DNA from: Hericium rajendrae | Taxonomy: Eukaryota; Basidiomycota; Agaricomycetes; Russulales; Hericiaceae | DNA length: 64,000 nucleotides | Direction of reading: 5' to 3' | Assembly (NCBI GenBank): GCA_033439255.1 | Contig: CM065883.1 | Location: forward strand, 1,550,001-1,614,000 | Part shown: positions 12,401 to 25,633 of the stretch, one piece after another | Layout: the number at the start of each line of letters is the position of its first letter | Numbering within the stretch: position 1 is the stretch's first letter | Notes under the pieces: generated by a model | The model's database searches: none | Told to the model about the DNA's origin: nothing | The model's input: the letters and a program-made list of their open reading frames with translations, nothing else | Program-made: the position numbers and the translations under genes

Positions 12401-14015
12401 CCGTAAGATAACTAGTGAGGTGCCGTGCAAATTGGCCTTTGGAACTTGCGTACAGAGAAACTTTCTTGCCTCTCAAGTTCTCCGCGAACTGGGCGAGATC
12501 CTCGAGAGTAGGCTCCCCGGATATGCGAACATTCATCGAGGAGTTAAGCATCGGATTGTCTTCAGCAAGGACAACAGCAGGATTGACGACGGCAGGAGAG
12601 CCACGATCCAGCACAACAGTCAGTTGACAGGATCGTCCTGTGAAGTCCGTAGGGTCTTCGCAATGAAATGAAGCGTGAATATCTTCAAGTAAACGGTCTA
12701 GGATATGTGTCTTGAGTGAAGGTGGTTCGCGGCTGGCAGAGGGACCTGAGTTATCTGCAGAGCTGGACATTGAATCCGACGGCGCGAAGACGTGGGTGAT
12801 TGTGAATGTGCATCTCAGAGGTTTATCTGGATCGGGTATGGCGTGCAGGCTGTCTGGGTCCGTGACGTCTGGTATTGCTTGGGTTGAATCCGAGGGATCT
12901 GAACCCTTCGCATTGAGAGCAGGGGCCACGATAAAAAGACCAATTTCGACGGCGTCACCGCGGTGTGCGGTAGATATGATCTGCCGGATGATCTACATTG
13001 CGAAGTTGATAAGAAAGTACCGTCGAAAGAAGAAGTACCCACATGTGATAAGGTATAAGATATCCCACTTTCAGCGCCATTGACGGCGACGTGTTTCATG
13101 CCTACATCTCCATGGTAGAGGACCAAGTCGACACCGGCCTCAGCAGCGACACCACTCAAGGCGTCGCCTACACTCTGCAAGGTTTCGCCTATATCAAAGT
13201 CATGTGGGGAAGTGTAAGGAGACTCTGACGTGGGTAGCGGTGACGTCAAAGGAGAAGAGGAACCTGAGCGCGGGCCAAATGATCGTGGCCTGCTGAAAGC
13301 TTCCAGATTTGCCGACATATAATTTAAATTCTTCATCGCCGTGAACATGGCAGATATCGAAGGCGTGGGGATGGGAAGAGAGCATGCCGAGAACTGTTCC
13401 TTGGCTGGATCGAGGACCTGAGGAGGAGAGAGTTGTAACAGTGTCTGAATGACCATCTGGACCGAGTCTGCGAGCTCGAGAGACAATTCACGAAAGTGGG
13501 AGAAGTCGACAGGTGGTTCCGGGCCCGCAGGAGGGGAGTTGGTGGGCGACTCGGCTATCCTGCGGGGATTCTTCAGATAGCCCAATTGAGAGGGCAAAGG
13601 GACGGAGAACGCTCGGGACAGACGCGGTAGTGTAGGAGGAGGGATCTGGTCCATTGGATTCTGCTCTGTGTAGAGCCTGTTTGTCGGCGTGAAGTCCGAC
13701 TCGTCCGCATCCTCTGAACGAGATCTCCCTCTCTGACGCCTTCTGATCTCTTCGACCTGACCTGGATCGTCTACCCCGCTCGACTCGGACTCGGACATCC
13801 CAGAGTCTGCATCCGAAGAACTGAGAGACGTGGGACGGTCGCTGCGAACGGGTGCTGGTACATTCGGTGGAGGTTCGGCCGGCCAAGCGATGCTGAACTT
13901 GTTCGAAGGCGGAAGTTCCACTACAACAGCATCTTGACTTGGTCCCTCGCCGCCGTCACCGTTGTTTGATGACACTGGGAAGACGGACAGCAGGAAGACC
14001 GCCGGGTCCAGACAT
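9471..14015 (-). CDS. SSK1: Ssk1-type response regulator of the HOG/Sty1 stress pathway
   Basis: In fungi Ssk1/Mcs4 takes phosphate from a phosphorelay and, when unphosphorylated, switches on the MAPKKK above Hog1/Sty1. Exons read downwards: about 14015-13043, 12992-10886, 10827-10703, 10653-9828, 9773-9735 and 9676-9471 (about 1,420 residues). The conserved N-terminal block (GVDLVLYHGDVGMKHVAVNG, then LSHIIRQIISTA and GDAVEIGLFIVAPA) matches the Ssk1 family. The receiver domain is split by introns: ISVLIVDDNPINQ, phospho-acceptor Asp in LMDIQMPVMDG, ALTAS and FLTKPV, so all receiver key residues are present. It ends in a Ser/Pro/Glu-rich tail. Linkers are long and low-complexity. The start is uncertain: the ATG at 14015 needs a one-base frame change near 13970 to join the main frame. 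Confidence 0.9.
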
Positions 14016-16779
14016 GAACAGCTACTCGACTGAGCCCCCTGAGGTGGTATAGTCAGAGGACACAAGTTGCGGGCCCAGCGATGGCTGTGAGCGGGAAGTT
14101 GGAGGAGAAGGCAGAGGACGTGGACGGCGAGCAGAACAAGCAGGGAGTATGAGACTACATCAGCAAAATCGTTTTACTCTGTTATTCCCCGGTGACGTTT
14201 GTCACGCGCCACCGAGATGGCGCCGGTATGTAAGGCACTACAAGGGTATACAAGGGCAATACATACCTCACAAAAGGTTGTCGACAACTTGAAAATTTGA
14301 CATCGTGATGGTGAGTTTTCAAAATCTCCGATCTGGTCTCTAATGGCTTTCAGTCTAGATGACAGGTTTTTGACGCATTTGCAGTTACTTCGCCTGCCTG
14401 CCGTACCCCTCGCGAAATACAGGTACACGTCTCGATATTTCCGAGACCCCGTAGCAACGCTACGACGTTTCTCCAAGGTGCGTCGCGGCCGGCCCTAAAT
14501 CTCATTCGTTTCATGATATATAGCCTTCGCAGTTGTACGCAGTCTTCGTCCAATCCCTCCTCTCGCAAGCATATCAGCTATTCAAGCTTTCCGAAGGACC
14601 GTCGCACCTGTTTATTCCCTCCGGATTCTCTAGGCTGGCGTCTTCTTGTGTTGGCCTTCTATTGGCTGGACTCTCAATCGTTCATGGTGCTTTCCATCAA
14701 GTGTTGCTTTCTGAGACTCCTCGAAGACATTCTCTGGCGGGATATCTCGCGACGGGCGCAACGCTCGCCCCTGGCTTCTGGATCACTCGGGATCTATCCC
14801 GTTTTCAGCTGACTGATTGTACGACGGCGCATCAGTGCGCATAGAGATGGTTGTTACTTAGTTACAGATGTGTCTCGTAGATAAGTTAGCTTCTATGTAT
14901 CTTAGACAGGTTCGTAACTACGAAAAATGCATTCGATTTTATCTCTGTCACTATCTCTGCCAAGGATGAAAATAAATAAATAAAAATATCTAAATGCTGT
15001 AGCACTCCTTGTGTCACTTTACAATGACCATATGGCATTGCACGTGTACCATGCCGATGGAGAAGTCCAACCCGCCAGGTAACCCTTGGCAGGGCTGGCA
15101 AGCCTTGCGAAGGATGGGGACGATGGCAAATCCTTAAGGTACCCGTGTATAGCCTTGCGACGAAATGTGGCATCCTTACCGGATGGCAGCGATTGTAACC
15201 TTTGTAAATCCTTACATATCCTTGTAAGCCCTTACAGATTTTTCACACTTTTGCTGATGTAGGCCGCTCAGAGTCCGGCGCAATGCCTTTCAAACAACAC
15301 CAAATAGCGCTCTCGAGCCTCGCCGCGATCTCAACATGCTATTGTCTACTTGCTAACTTGCTATATGTATCGTAACCACATCCTTGCTCCAACGCTCCTC
15401 AGATGCACATCTTGGGGTTCCTCGATCCTGCCTTCGCCCACCCCGTTTCGTTAGCCTGCATGTCTGCGCGTCGAACTTCATAGTAACCTCGCAACCATTA
15501 GCCAGGGCTCAGCTGTCCCCATCAAATACATAACGCCGCACCACGCCGCCAGCGTGCGTTGTGCTGATGTACGGGCTTCTCGCCGCAAAATAAGCTCTTT
15601 GGCAGGCTCGAGACCTCCCCAGGCGCGCCCGCATTACGCCCTCGGTGAGACGCCCCGTCTATCACAAGCTGGCACCCGGCGAAGACATGCACAACACCCT
15701 CGGGTGCAGGCCTTCTTGTCTTGGCACTCGAGGGATGTCAGTATTGATTCCATCGTGGGCCGCTGCTGCATCTTGGCAGATGAGACGTACAGTAACACAG
15801 AAATACGTGATATCGACGAAGCGCCGGCTGTCATCCTCGTTACGGTGTGGTGCGGGAAGGTACGGGCCACCTAAACCACGCGAGCGATGTCTTCTTTTCC
15901 CTGTGCCTGCTGTCGACTTCGAGTTGCTGATCAAGCCCCGCAGACCAGTTGACTTGTTTCCAAAGATAGGTAGCATGTCGATCTCCAAGAAACTTTTTCA
16001 CTTTTTGGGTGTCGAAGATATCGAATGCTGACATTGTCTATGTGTATTTAGACCGGATACAGCATTCCGATTTACCTGCTGACTTCTGCAGAATTCCTCC
16101 TGGAAGAAGCGTTTCGGCGGATTTACCAGGCGCGATGCCATGCTTCAGCGTCAGTTGAGTGCCGGGCATCGCGAAAGCCTAAAATTTCCTCTGGACTTAT
16201 TGGGCGTTCTGTTCACTCCCACACATCCCGGCCAGCGATCAGTGAATGTGACGAGGTGCGGAGGTCAGGCGTTCTCCGTATAGCAGTAGGGCTTCTATGC
16301 GGCGCTGGCGCTGGATTCGACGCGGCAGGTACCTGCTAATCTGCGAAAATCCTACTTCATACATCTCATAGGTGGAGTAATAGCGCTCACTACGTCGAAT
16401 CTCGGTTTCAAACACCCAACGTTCTCAAAAAATGCAAATACAGCCTTCGTGACCATCAATCGAGTCGAAACAAGTAGTGACCGACACTTACTGTTAATGC
16501 GGAGAGACAACGAAATCAAGCTTTGAAGCTTCGATTTATTCAATGAACTGGATGGCACAGATGGCACGTCTGATTTCAAGAGCTACCATAGTACAAAATT
16601 CACTGAATTATGTGCAGCCAAACATTTATGTCTTCAGTCAGATGGAGGGCTCAGACCGCGCAGATACGACCTCCCACTTGGAGGTCAGCGTGTCCTCCCA
16701 TTCCTGTCGACAGTTACGCAAACCTTTGAATCACAATTTTCGTCCAATAAAAATCATATACACAAAAGAAAAGTGGTGC
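14016..16779. other. 2.8 kb region without a recognisable gene
   Basis: This includes the SSK1 promoter side and the 3' side of ARS2. Open frames here, such as the overlapping pair at 14513-14844, have no family signal and overlap in several frames. Around 14985-15240 there is a run of imperfect short repeats built on ATCCTTA/CCTTGTAAG beside an AAATAAATAAATAAA tract. I see no tRNA-like fold or transposon ends. Confidence 0.4.
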
Positions 16780-19700
16780 TCAGTACTGCAGCTCGACCTC
16801 GCCCTCCGCCACAAGATCCATGTCGTGGTAGCTGACTTTCTTGCCCGCAGCGGCGCGAGGATCCTCCTTCGCATCCGGTGGTGGCGGTGGCAACGGGCCC
16901 GCATCCGCAGCCCGTCCAACTCCGCCACCTCTGCGTCCACCGCGGCCGCGGCCTCGAGTCTCTTCAGGGATGCCGGACCAGGCTCGAGCACGACAGGCGG
17001 CTTCGCTGGCAGGCCAGCAGACGCAGGGACGGTGAGCGGGATTTCCGTCGTGTGGTCGTGCCCGGGCGCATATCCGCTGATGCGGTCGCTGAGACGTCGC
17101 GCGGTGATACCGTCGTCTCTGCGGGGCGGAGGAGGGAACGCACCGGGCGGTGGTGGGTAGGGATAGGTAGCGTATGGATCCCAGTATGGTGCGCCATTTG
17201 CGTAGGGCGGAGCGGGTGGAGGGGGATACCCTTGTGGGAATGGAGGCGGGTAAAAAGCCGGACCACCTCGGCCGTAATCCGCATGGGGAGGAGGCGGGAA
17301 GTTCACAGGACCAGGCAGACCGTAGGCCTGTGGTGGAGGAGCCTGGCTGCTCCCCGTTGCCGGAGGAGGATGGCTGAAAGGCTGTATATGGTGGGGATCC
17401 AAAGCAAAGTTATTGAAGTACGGAATCTAGGGATCACATTGAAGAGTCAGAACAAAGGAAACGTGTACACTTGCTGTATGCTTTACCTCTTCCAGATGCT
17501 TAACAAGCTCGGGATGCTTATTGGCAATATGTTTCTCGACGAAAGACGTTGCTTTGAACAGTTTCTGACACGTCTTACAACGGAATTTACCCTCATCCTC
17601 TTGTTTCATATGCGGCTCGACAGCCTTGGTTAACTCCCTGATAGCGAATAAATGGATACGTCGAAAATTTCTGATGGGGTAGACCACTTACTCATCATAG
17701 CTCTTGCCACCATATACTCGTGGGTCGACTCCATCGCGGTTGATCAGCAGAGCAATCTTCGAATCAAGCCAGTCAAGCCAGCGTTCGTCTATACTTGGAT
17801 GTTAGATAATGCGGGGCACAGCGACGATACGGCATGGCGTACCATTTCTCTTCCAGTCCCGGACATCCTTGTCTCTTCCAACTCTTTCCTTCTCTCGCTC
17901 TTTCTCGTCCCCTTTCTCTTTGTCCACACTTTCACCCGGCTCCTCCTTCATTTCTTTGACCTTTTCAAGCTTGTCTGCTTCCGCAGCCTTGATTTCGTCA
18001 AGCATCGCTTTGGTCAAAGGCTTCCTCACATGTTTGATACACTTGCGCTGCAATTCCTCAAGATGATCGGTGACAACGGCACAGTAATAGCACGTGTGGA
18101 ATGCTGCACGAAGGTAAGCCAAGTATAGATCAAGCGACACCACCGTCTGTAATGAAATGTCAGAAAGGACACGTTCTGCTGGCATGTAATTCGTACCTTC
18201 TTCAGATTAAACTCCACTTCATCACTCGGGTCCACAGCACCAGAGTCTCTCAAATCCGCCATCGCCTGCTCTATCCGCCGTTCAACCGCATCTGAACCCC
18301 TCTCTCTCGGTTCCGGTTCTTCAACCTCCTCAACTGTTTCGGGCCCCGCCATCGAGACATCCTGTTCAGGAACGCCGTGCGCGTCACCATTGGCCTGAGC
18401 GTCGCCTTCTTTCTTCGATGGCATTTTGAACTTCCGGAGTTCCATGTATTCGTTCTCGAGAATTGCCGCGAGCTGCTTCGCATTCGCGAGGTCCTTCTGG
18501 AGTCTTTCAGGCCGACTTGCGACTTCAGGTGCGTAACGAATGCGGTTCTTGAAAGGCTGAGTGTTGTGCAGAACATGAAGCTTGAAGCCCTCGATCTACT
18601 ACGCTTTAGTAAAGATGTTCGGGATAAGTGAGTCTGGAAGAAATACCTTCTTCTCGTTCAATTCGGCCATGACGGCCGACATGTTGGCATCTTCGCGAAA
18701 CTTCATCCATCCAGCCCGGTAGAAATTCCTCTTTTGCAGAGGATCGCCAAGAGCAAGATAGACAAATCCAGGGATGTTGTAGAGCGACTGATGATGATAT
18801 TAATTTATGGATCATTCAATATAAATAACGAATACGCACGCCAACGGTCTCCAGCTTCAGACGACCGATGTCTGGAGGAATCGTCCTAATCATGACCTGG
18901 TTTCCTTCGGGCATGACAGCGACCTCCTCGCCGCGGTTGTTGCGTTTCGCGTCCGCCGCGGCTTTCCCATTTGTCTCAGCTTTCCCGCCTTCGTGGTCAC
19001 CGCCGTCGTCATCCGCATCCAAATTTACATCTTCCTCAGTTTTGAGAGTCTCGTCGTTGGGACCAAGACCGTCATTCGTCTCTCCTTCATCCTTCGCCTC
19101 CTCCATCTTTTCTTCCTTCTTGACTTCCAGCTCTGCTTTGACCTCCGACTCCTCTTTCTTCGTGCTCTCCTTGACGGGTGGAGTAGACTCCGGCAAAGTG
19201 TCACTGAGGTCGGGGTCGAACCGACCCGCCTCAAGATCATCGAGGAAGGTGTTTATCCTGTTTCGCCAACCTTCCTTTCTCACGCGCTTGCGTAGGTTCG
19301 CAAACTCTGGAGACGGGTCATACTTCTCAGCAAACCAAGGCGATTTCCTGTGGTGATCAAACATAGTTTGAAGCTACGACAACACGCAAGGGTTCAGCGA
19401 CACTGAAGGCAGCCAGACACATGAAGTATGACATGAAACAAGCTTTTACGCGAGGACATGGCAACACAAGAGACCATGAGAAAGATATGACACACACCTG
19501 ATTGGCAGCGAATTCCTTCTTGTACTTTTCCCATCGAGCTCGGATGCCGTTACGAGGCTTCGAGCCATCGCCAGCCTCCTGTTCGGCGGCTTTATCGGCA
19601 TTGTCCTCGTCAATAGCTTGCTGAGGATAGAAGTACCGGAACCATTCGGCATACTGCTTCAAGCTAGCAGGATAGTCGAAGGTATGCGGGTCAGGGGGCG

Positions 19701-20200
19701 CTCTACGGGAAGGCGGAGGATAGGCGTTCCGACGGGGAGAACTGTAACCGTAGCCACGGGTATGGGTGTCTTCAAAGAGTGCATTTGAGTACAGTCATCA
19801 GTGAAAAGGACGTAGTAAACACACCGTAGTCATCCGCATATCGCGGCCGCGGTTCGTATCGTTCCCTTTCATAGGGAGACACAGAACGTCGTCGCTTTCG
19901 GCTTGCTGTTCAATAGACGCCGATGATTCAGCAAGGGGTTTGAATAGCTCAGACTACCTTCGTACCTTCGTCTGGAGGCGGACTGCGGCTTCGACCGCGG
20001 CGAGAGTAGTCGTACCCAGGCCTGTCACGCTCATATCCTCCCCACGCCCTATCTCTGTTATAGCCGTCATATTCCCCGCGGTAAGTGTCCGCTGGCGGGT
20101 ATTGGTCCGAATATGGAGGCCGAGGAGGGTAGGAGTCACGATAGGGGGACCGCGAACGAGACCGACGGGGAGCAGGATAAGCAGAGGAAGACCAAGACAT
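16780..20200 (-). CDS. ARS2: ARS2/Serrate nuclear RNA effector
   Basis: ARS2 (Serrate in plants) links the nuclear cap-binding complex to RNA processing, export or decay. The start is the ATG at 20200 opening an Arg/Ser/Tyr-rich region (SRSRSPYRDSYPPRPPY). Next comes the Ars2 N-terminal core with FDHHRKSPWFAEKYDPSPEF (from 19364), a Glu/Lys-rich acidic insert, then SLYNIPGFVYLALGDPLQ and RAGWMKFREDANM. The central block ERWLDWLDSKIALLINRDGV leads to a C2H2 finger (FRCKTCQKLF, then KHIANKHPE) near 17500-17600 and LEEIPYFNNFALDPHH. The C-terminus is Pro/Tyr/Gly-rich, then RGRGRGGRRGGG, and ends VSYHDMDLVAEGEVELQY as in the family. About nine short introns are supported by phase. Entering the RGRGRG tail needs a frame change near 16960-17000, either an indel or an unrecognised 71 bp intron. 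Neighbouring an NCBP3-like gene is notable. Confidence 0.93.
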
Positions 20201-20524
20201 GTTAGACTGAGAGAGAGGACGAAGGAAGAGAACACGGCTGATCAGAGCCATGCACAGAGAGAGGGCGAGCATGATGAAGAACAGACCTCTTAGCGATCGC
20301 GACAAACGACGAGTAGAGCGCTGCTGTAGACGTTGGATTCAACGCTGACGACGACGGTCTGCAACGCTCCTGCGGTTCGCGATGGCAAGCCGCGCATCAG
20401 CGTCAATGTCCCGCCTCAGCAAGCTTTTCGCGCTCCGCTTCATTCTGACTAAAGCCCGACGGCCCGTGCACTTGTCTCAAAACAAATGACATCTCTTCCA
20501 TATTCCATTTTATGTATTGGTATG

Positions 20525-21397
20525 TCAGAATATGCTACCTAGCACACTTTCTAGTTGTTCGTTGTCCTCAGGAGCAGCGCGAAGCGGTTTTTCTTTCCTT
20601 TTCTTCTTCGGCTGCGGCTCGCCACCTTCCTCGGCCGGCCGCTTTTGAACCTTCTCCGGTGGCGCGTCCACCTCCGTACCGGCCTGTCGCTTCCTCTCCG
20701 CCCGTTTGTCCAGCACCCGGGCGAGTTCCACATTCTTGAGGTATTCGTGCTGTTCAGTGCGCGACTGCGACAGTTCGACACGTAAACGGGCGGTATGAAC
20801 AGCAGCTTCGTGCGCTATAAAACAAATCAGGATAAATTTTAAGACAGGGCATACTGCAGAGATCACTCACCGACTTGCTCCGTGAGCATATTCCACTTGA
20901 ACTTCGGTAGATACTTCATCGTCCAGACGTCATCTCGCCATCTTGTACCTTTCTTTCCCCCAATGGGCTGCGCGTTTAACATCTCGGCCACGGATCGCGC
21001 GACCTTCTTGTCCTTGAACTCGACCCATCCCTCAGTGTAGTGTGCCTTCTTCGTGGACGTATATTTCCGTCTGAGATACGCACGTTTCGCATCTGTATGA
21101 GGGGATCAGACGACTAGGGATGACCATAAGGCTTGTCTACGCACCTTCTTGCTGCAGATACACTCGTCCTATTTCTCCGTGCTGGCTCATGAGATGCCGC
21201 ACCTTAGTTGGACGCATCCCAGGTGGGATTCGAGAGATGTATACGACGCCTGCTCTGGCTTGAGCGGCATTGAACTCAGCAAGGGCCTCCGGGGTCAATG
21301 GCTGTACGATCTTGGGTCCAGCATATCCGTCTCCGTCCATCCCCAGTCCGAGACCTGTACTTGTGCTCGCAACTGGTGGATCTTCGGTTTCAGACAT
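20525..21397 (-). CDS. ESF2: ESF2/ABT1 pre-rRNA processing factor
   Basis: Esf2 (ABT1 in animals) is an RRM protein of the small-subunit processome. It works with the helicase Dbp8 in early cleavages of 35S pre-rRNA in the nucleolus. Three exons read downwards: 21397-21145, 21092-20871 and 20814-20525, all with GT-AG introns and a consistent frame. The RRM starts at [20 protein letters not shown] and runs through [20 protein letters not shown], followed by the family signature [20 protein letters not shown]. The end is a basic coiled stretch with KKKRKEKP. The predicted length, about 255 residues, is somewhat shorter than yeast Esf2. No frame break was seen. Confidence 0.93.
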
Positions 21398-21766
21398 GTC
21401 GACGTTAGAGAGAAAGTTGCGAGGATGTGAGGTCCGGGCCGGCCGGCTGCAAGCCGTTCGCTCCGAATTTGGCAGCCGACGTGGTTGCTCGACGGACTCC
21501 GTTCACAGCGTTCATTTGCTACCCACTCTTCAAGTAGCTCCTTACCTCCAGTTGTTAGCTCCTACGAAGCTGCAAGCTTGCCCATAATTGACAGCAAATT
21601 CAAAAGAGACTAGTTGTGCCCCTCGCTTGCAATTGATATCTGCTACACATCCACGCGTCCTCCATAACATTCCTGACTTATTTCGACACCTAAGATAGTG
21701 CATGGATACAAAAGGTTGAGTGGTGCAACTAACTTGTAGATAAGAAAATACAGTGAATGGAAGTGA

Positions 21767-23054
21767 TTATGACTGGTTCAGGAAAGCATCCAGTTCATCG
21801 TCTAATTCCTGCCGGCTCACGCTCGGCCTGGGCTTGCGTTCCTCTCGCGCTCTCCCCCCTCTCCGACGACCAGATTGCTCTCTAGGCAGATCCACGAGCT
21901 CTGGCTCTCTGGACCACCTCCGCTCACTCGCCCCGGATCTCCGTTCGGGGCTTCGACGAGAACGGACAGGCAGTGATGCGGTGATCCTCGACGCCAATGT
22001 CTCAGGATGTGCCCGGATATTTGATGTACGCTCCAGGAGCGTCCTGCCATCCGACGAAATGTAGTCGGAGCGCATCTTGGATGGGGGTGAGGCCGGCACC
22101 GACTCGTCTGGTGACTCGTCGCGCAGGAAATGAATCCAGCTCGTGGTCCAGCTGAGCGCGTCTCACATCTACATCCTCCTCCCTCCGTCGTCGCTTCCTC
22201 GATGCGCCTTCCTCCGCAATCTCCATCCAACTGGGCCGTTCACCCTCCTTCCCAGCCTCCTGTCCGTGCTTCCTGTAGAACTCGCTCTCCTTCCTTGCCC
22301 CCTTCTTCTTGACATCATCTCGCGTCGCCCACCTCATCCTCATCGCTCCTTTCAGCCCTTCTCCCTTCCCCAAGGTAGCGCTGATCCGGTCCTTCGGAGG
22401 CCAGCAGGCCATTGGAATGGACTTGGCCACGACGAAACCTTCATCGTCGCCGTAGTCGTCGGGGACTTTTGGAGGAGACGGTGGCCGGTGCGAGCGTCCG
22501 CATTGGACTCGAAGACGAGTACGCATGTGGTGTCGTCGACCCACTCCAAGCCCATAGGGTGCACGTCAAAGTGCGTAGCGTAGGCGAAAATTCTGTCCGT
22601 CGGGAGGTGTGAGATTGGTGGCCCGCTGATCAGCAGGGCGTTATGTCTGAGTACGGTGTCTGCAAAGCCAGGCATGAGGATAATGCGGCGGAATAGGGAT
22701 GACAATGAAAGCGAACCGTCGAGATCTTCTGCCTCCATAGGTTCTACATCATCATCATTCCGTTTTCTCTACCGACCCCAATGAAACACAGAAGAACCCG
22801 ACTCTTGCATTAGAACCCATCGTCGAGTATGTCCTATGAGACGTTCTACTAGCGCACCTTGCCTGCCCGCGATGCGGATGCCTCTGGGAGCAAATAGACC
22901 TTCGTGCTGCCAATGCGGTCGGCCAGGGATGTGTGCTCCGGCTCTGGAGGCGTCGGCACAGTTGACCGCACCTGGTCTTCATAAGCGATGTCGGCATCAT
23001 ATGAAAGAGAGACGTCGGTGGTGATAATGTCCTCGGCGTCAGAGCGATGTCCAT
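21767..23054 (-). CDS. NCBP3-like cap-binding / mRNA export factor
   Basis: NCBP3 in animals binds capped RNA and joins ARS2 and the TREX export complex. The start (ATG at 23054) gives MDIALDAEDIITTD-like sequence only after a one-base jump near 23040. A basic patch RKRNDDDVEPMEAEDLDG follows an intron. The divergent RRM of this family is NALLISGPPISHLPTDRIFA then HPMGLEWVDDTTCVLVFES, where animal NCBP3 has a WLDD-type cap-binding loop. After it comes EGFVVAKSIPMACWPPKDRI and RWATRDDVKKKGARKESEFY, typical of the family. The Arg-rich C-terminus carries two UAP56-binding-like motifs, LDHELDSFLRDE and LDDELDAFLNQS. Single-base frame changes are needed near 22465 (A4 run) and 22129 (T3 run). It shares a 257 bp divergent promoter with KRR1. 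Confidence 0.8.
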
Positions 23055-23311
23055 GTTGTTGAAGTAATTGACCGGTCGTTGGCCAATGGCACGTTCGGCG
23101 ATGTCGAAATGCAATAGAATGCACTAGGGTAGGGTAGAATAATCAAGTTTGGATGGGTATGCAGAATGCCTTTTCTACGAAATTGAGGATGTGAGGATGA
23201 GGGAGACAATTGGTGGAGCCAGGAAAGGAAATCGGTCTGAAAAGCTCGATTGGGCCTGCAGCCACCGCCGCGGCGAAACCTCTCAGCAATTATCTTTTCG
23301 TCCAGTACACA
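23055..23311. promoter_or_regulatory. Divergent promoter NCBP3-like / KRR1
   Basis: Only 257 bp separate the start codons of the NCBP3-like gene (-) and KRR1 (+), so both 5' UTRs and core promoters must lie here. No clear TATA box is visible. Shared expression of an mRNA export gene and a ribosome-assembly gene is an inference from this layout. Confidence 0.5.
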
Positions 23312-24911
<1,600 letters not shown>

Positions 24912-25633
24912 TTTCTCTGGATGTCATGCTGGTCCGTATTCACGATGTCGCGTCGCTTGCACTTATACTCTTATATCTTTGTTGATCTATTACATAAGTA
25001 TACTTTGTTTGTTCCCGACGTATGCTCTTCTATGGGAATGGCTGTCTTCCTTACCGAGGTCAACAACACACCAGTTCTTCTAGAACTATGCTACAGGAAG
25101 TAATGAAGTTTAAACAAGCGGTAATATGGGTTTGATACATCTGATTGTTCGCAAAGATGTCGTTGATTTCTCTGAGTCGTCAGAGCCGTAAGCACAATGA
25201 TGGAAGAATGGGAGAACTATGCGGCGTAGTAGTTCATGTAAACAGCACAGCACATATGAGATGTTGCATGCCTGTAGGATCAGGAGTTGGATCATCTGGA
25301 TCGGCCGCGGGTTGCGAAGTGTATACTGAGACGACCTTTTCTTTTCGCGTGTGACAGATCCTCAGGTTGCTGCACGGGCATTACATGAAGCTGGCCAGTG
25401 CTATGCATGCATCGACGTCAAAACGCTCTCGGGAACGATCAGTTGACGAGACAGCCGGAAAGCGATGCCGGGCAATGGCGGTCGGCGGTTACGCGGAGGG
25501 ACAATAGACGCCGGAGGGACGTCTTGTGTGTCGCTTATGGGTGGACCACAGCTAAGGTCAGCTTTTATTTCCCTTCTCTCTCCCATCCCTCTTCATCTCA
25601 TACTACCACCATCTCCATCTCGTCTTCCCAGCC
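24912..25633. other. Intergenic region before EAF
   Basis: Holds the KRR1 3' UTR and the EAF promoter. The last 80 bases before the EAF start are pyrimidine-rich (CCTTCTCTCTCCCATCCCTC), as is common near fungal transcription starts. No coding frame with family resemblance was seen. Confidence 0.45.

Noticed and set aside
14513-14844. Two overlapping + strand frames of about 100 codons, one with a hydrophobic stretch
   Set aside because: No homologous family recognised, no introns, competing frames equally open; likely chance.
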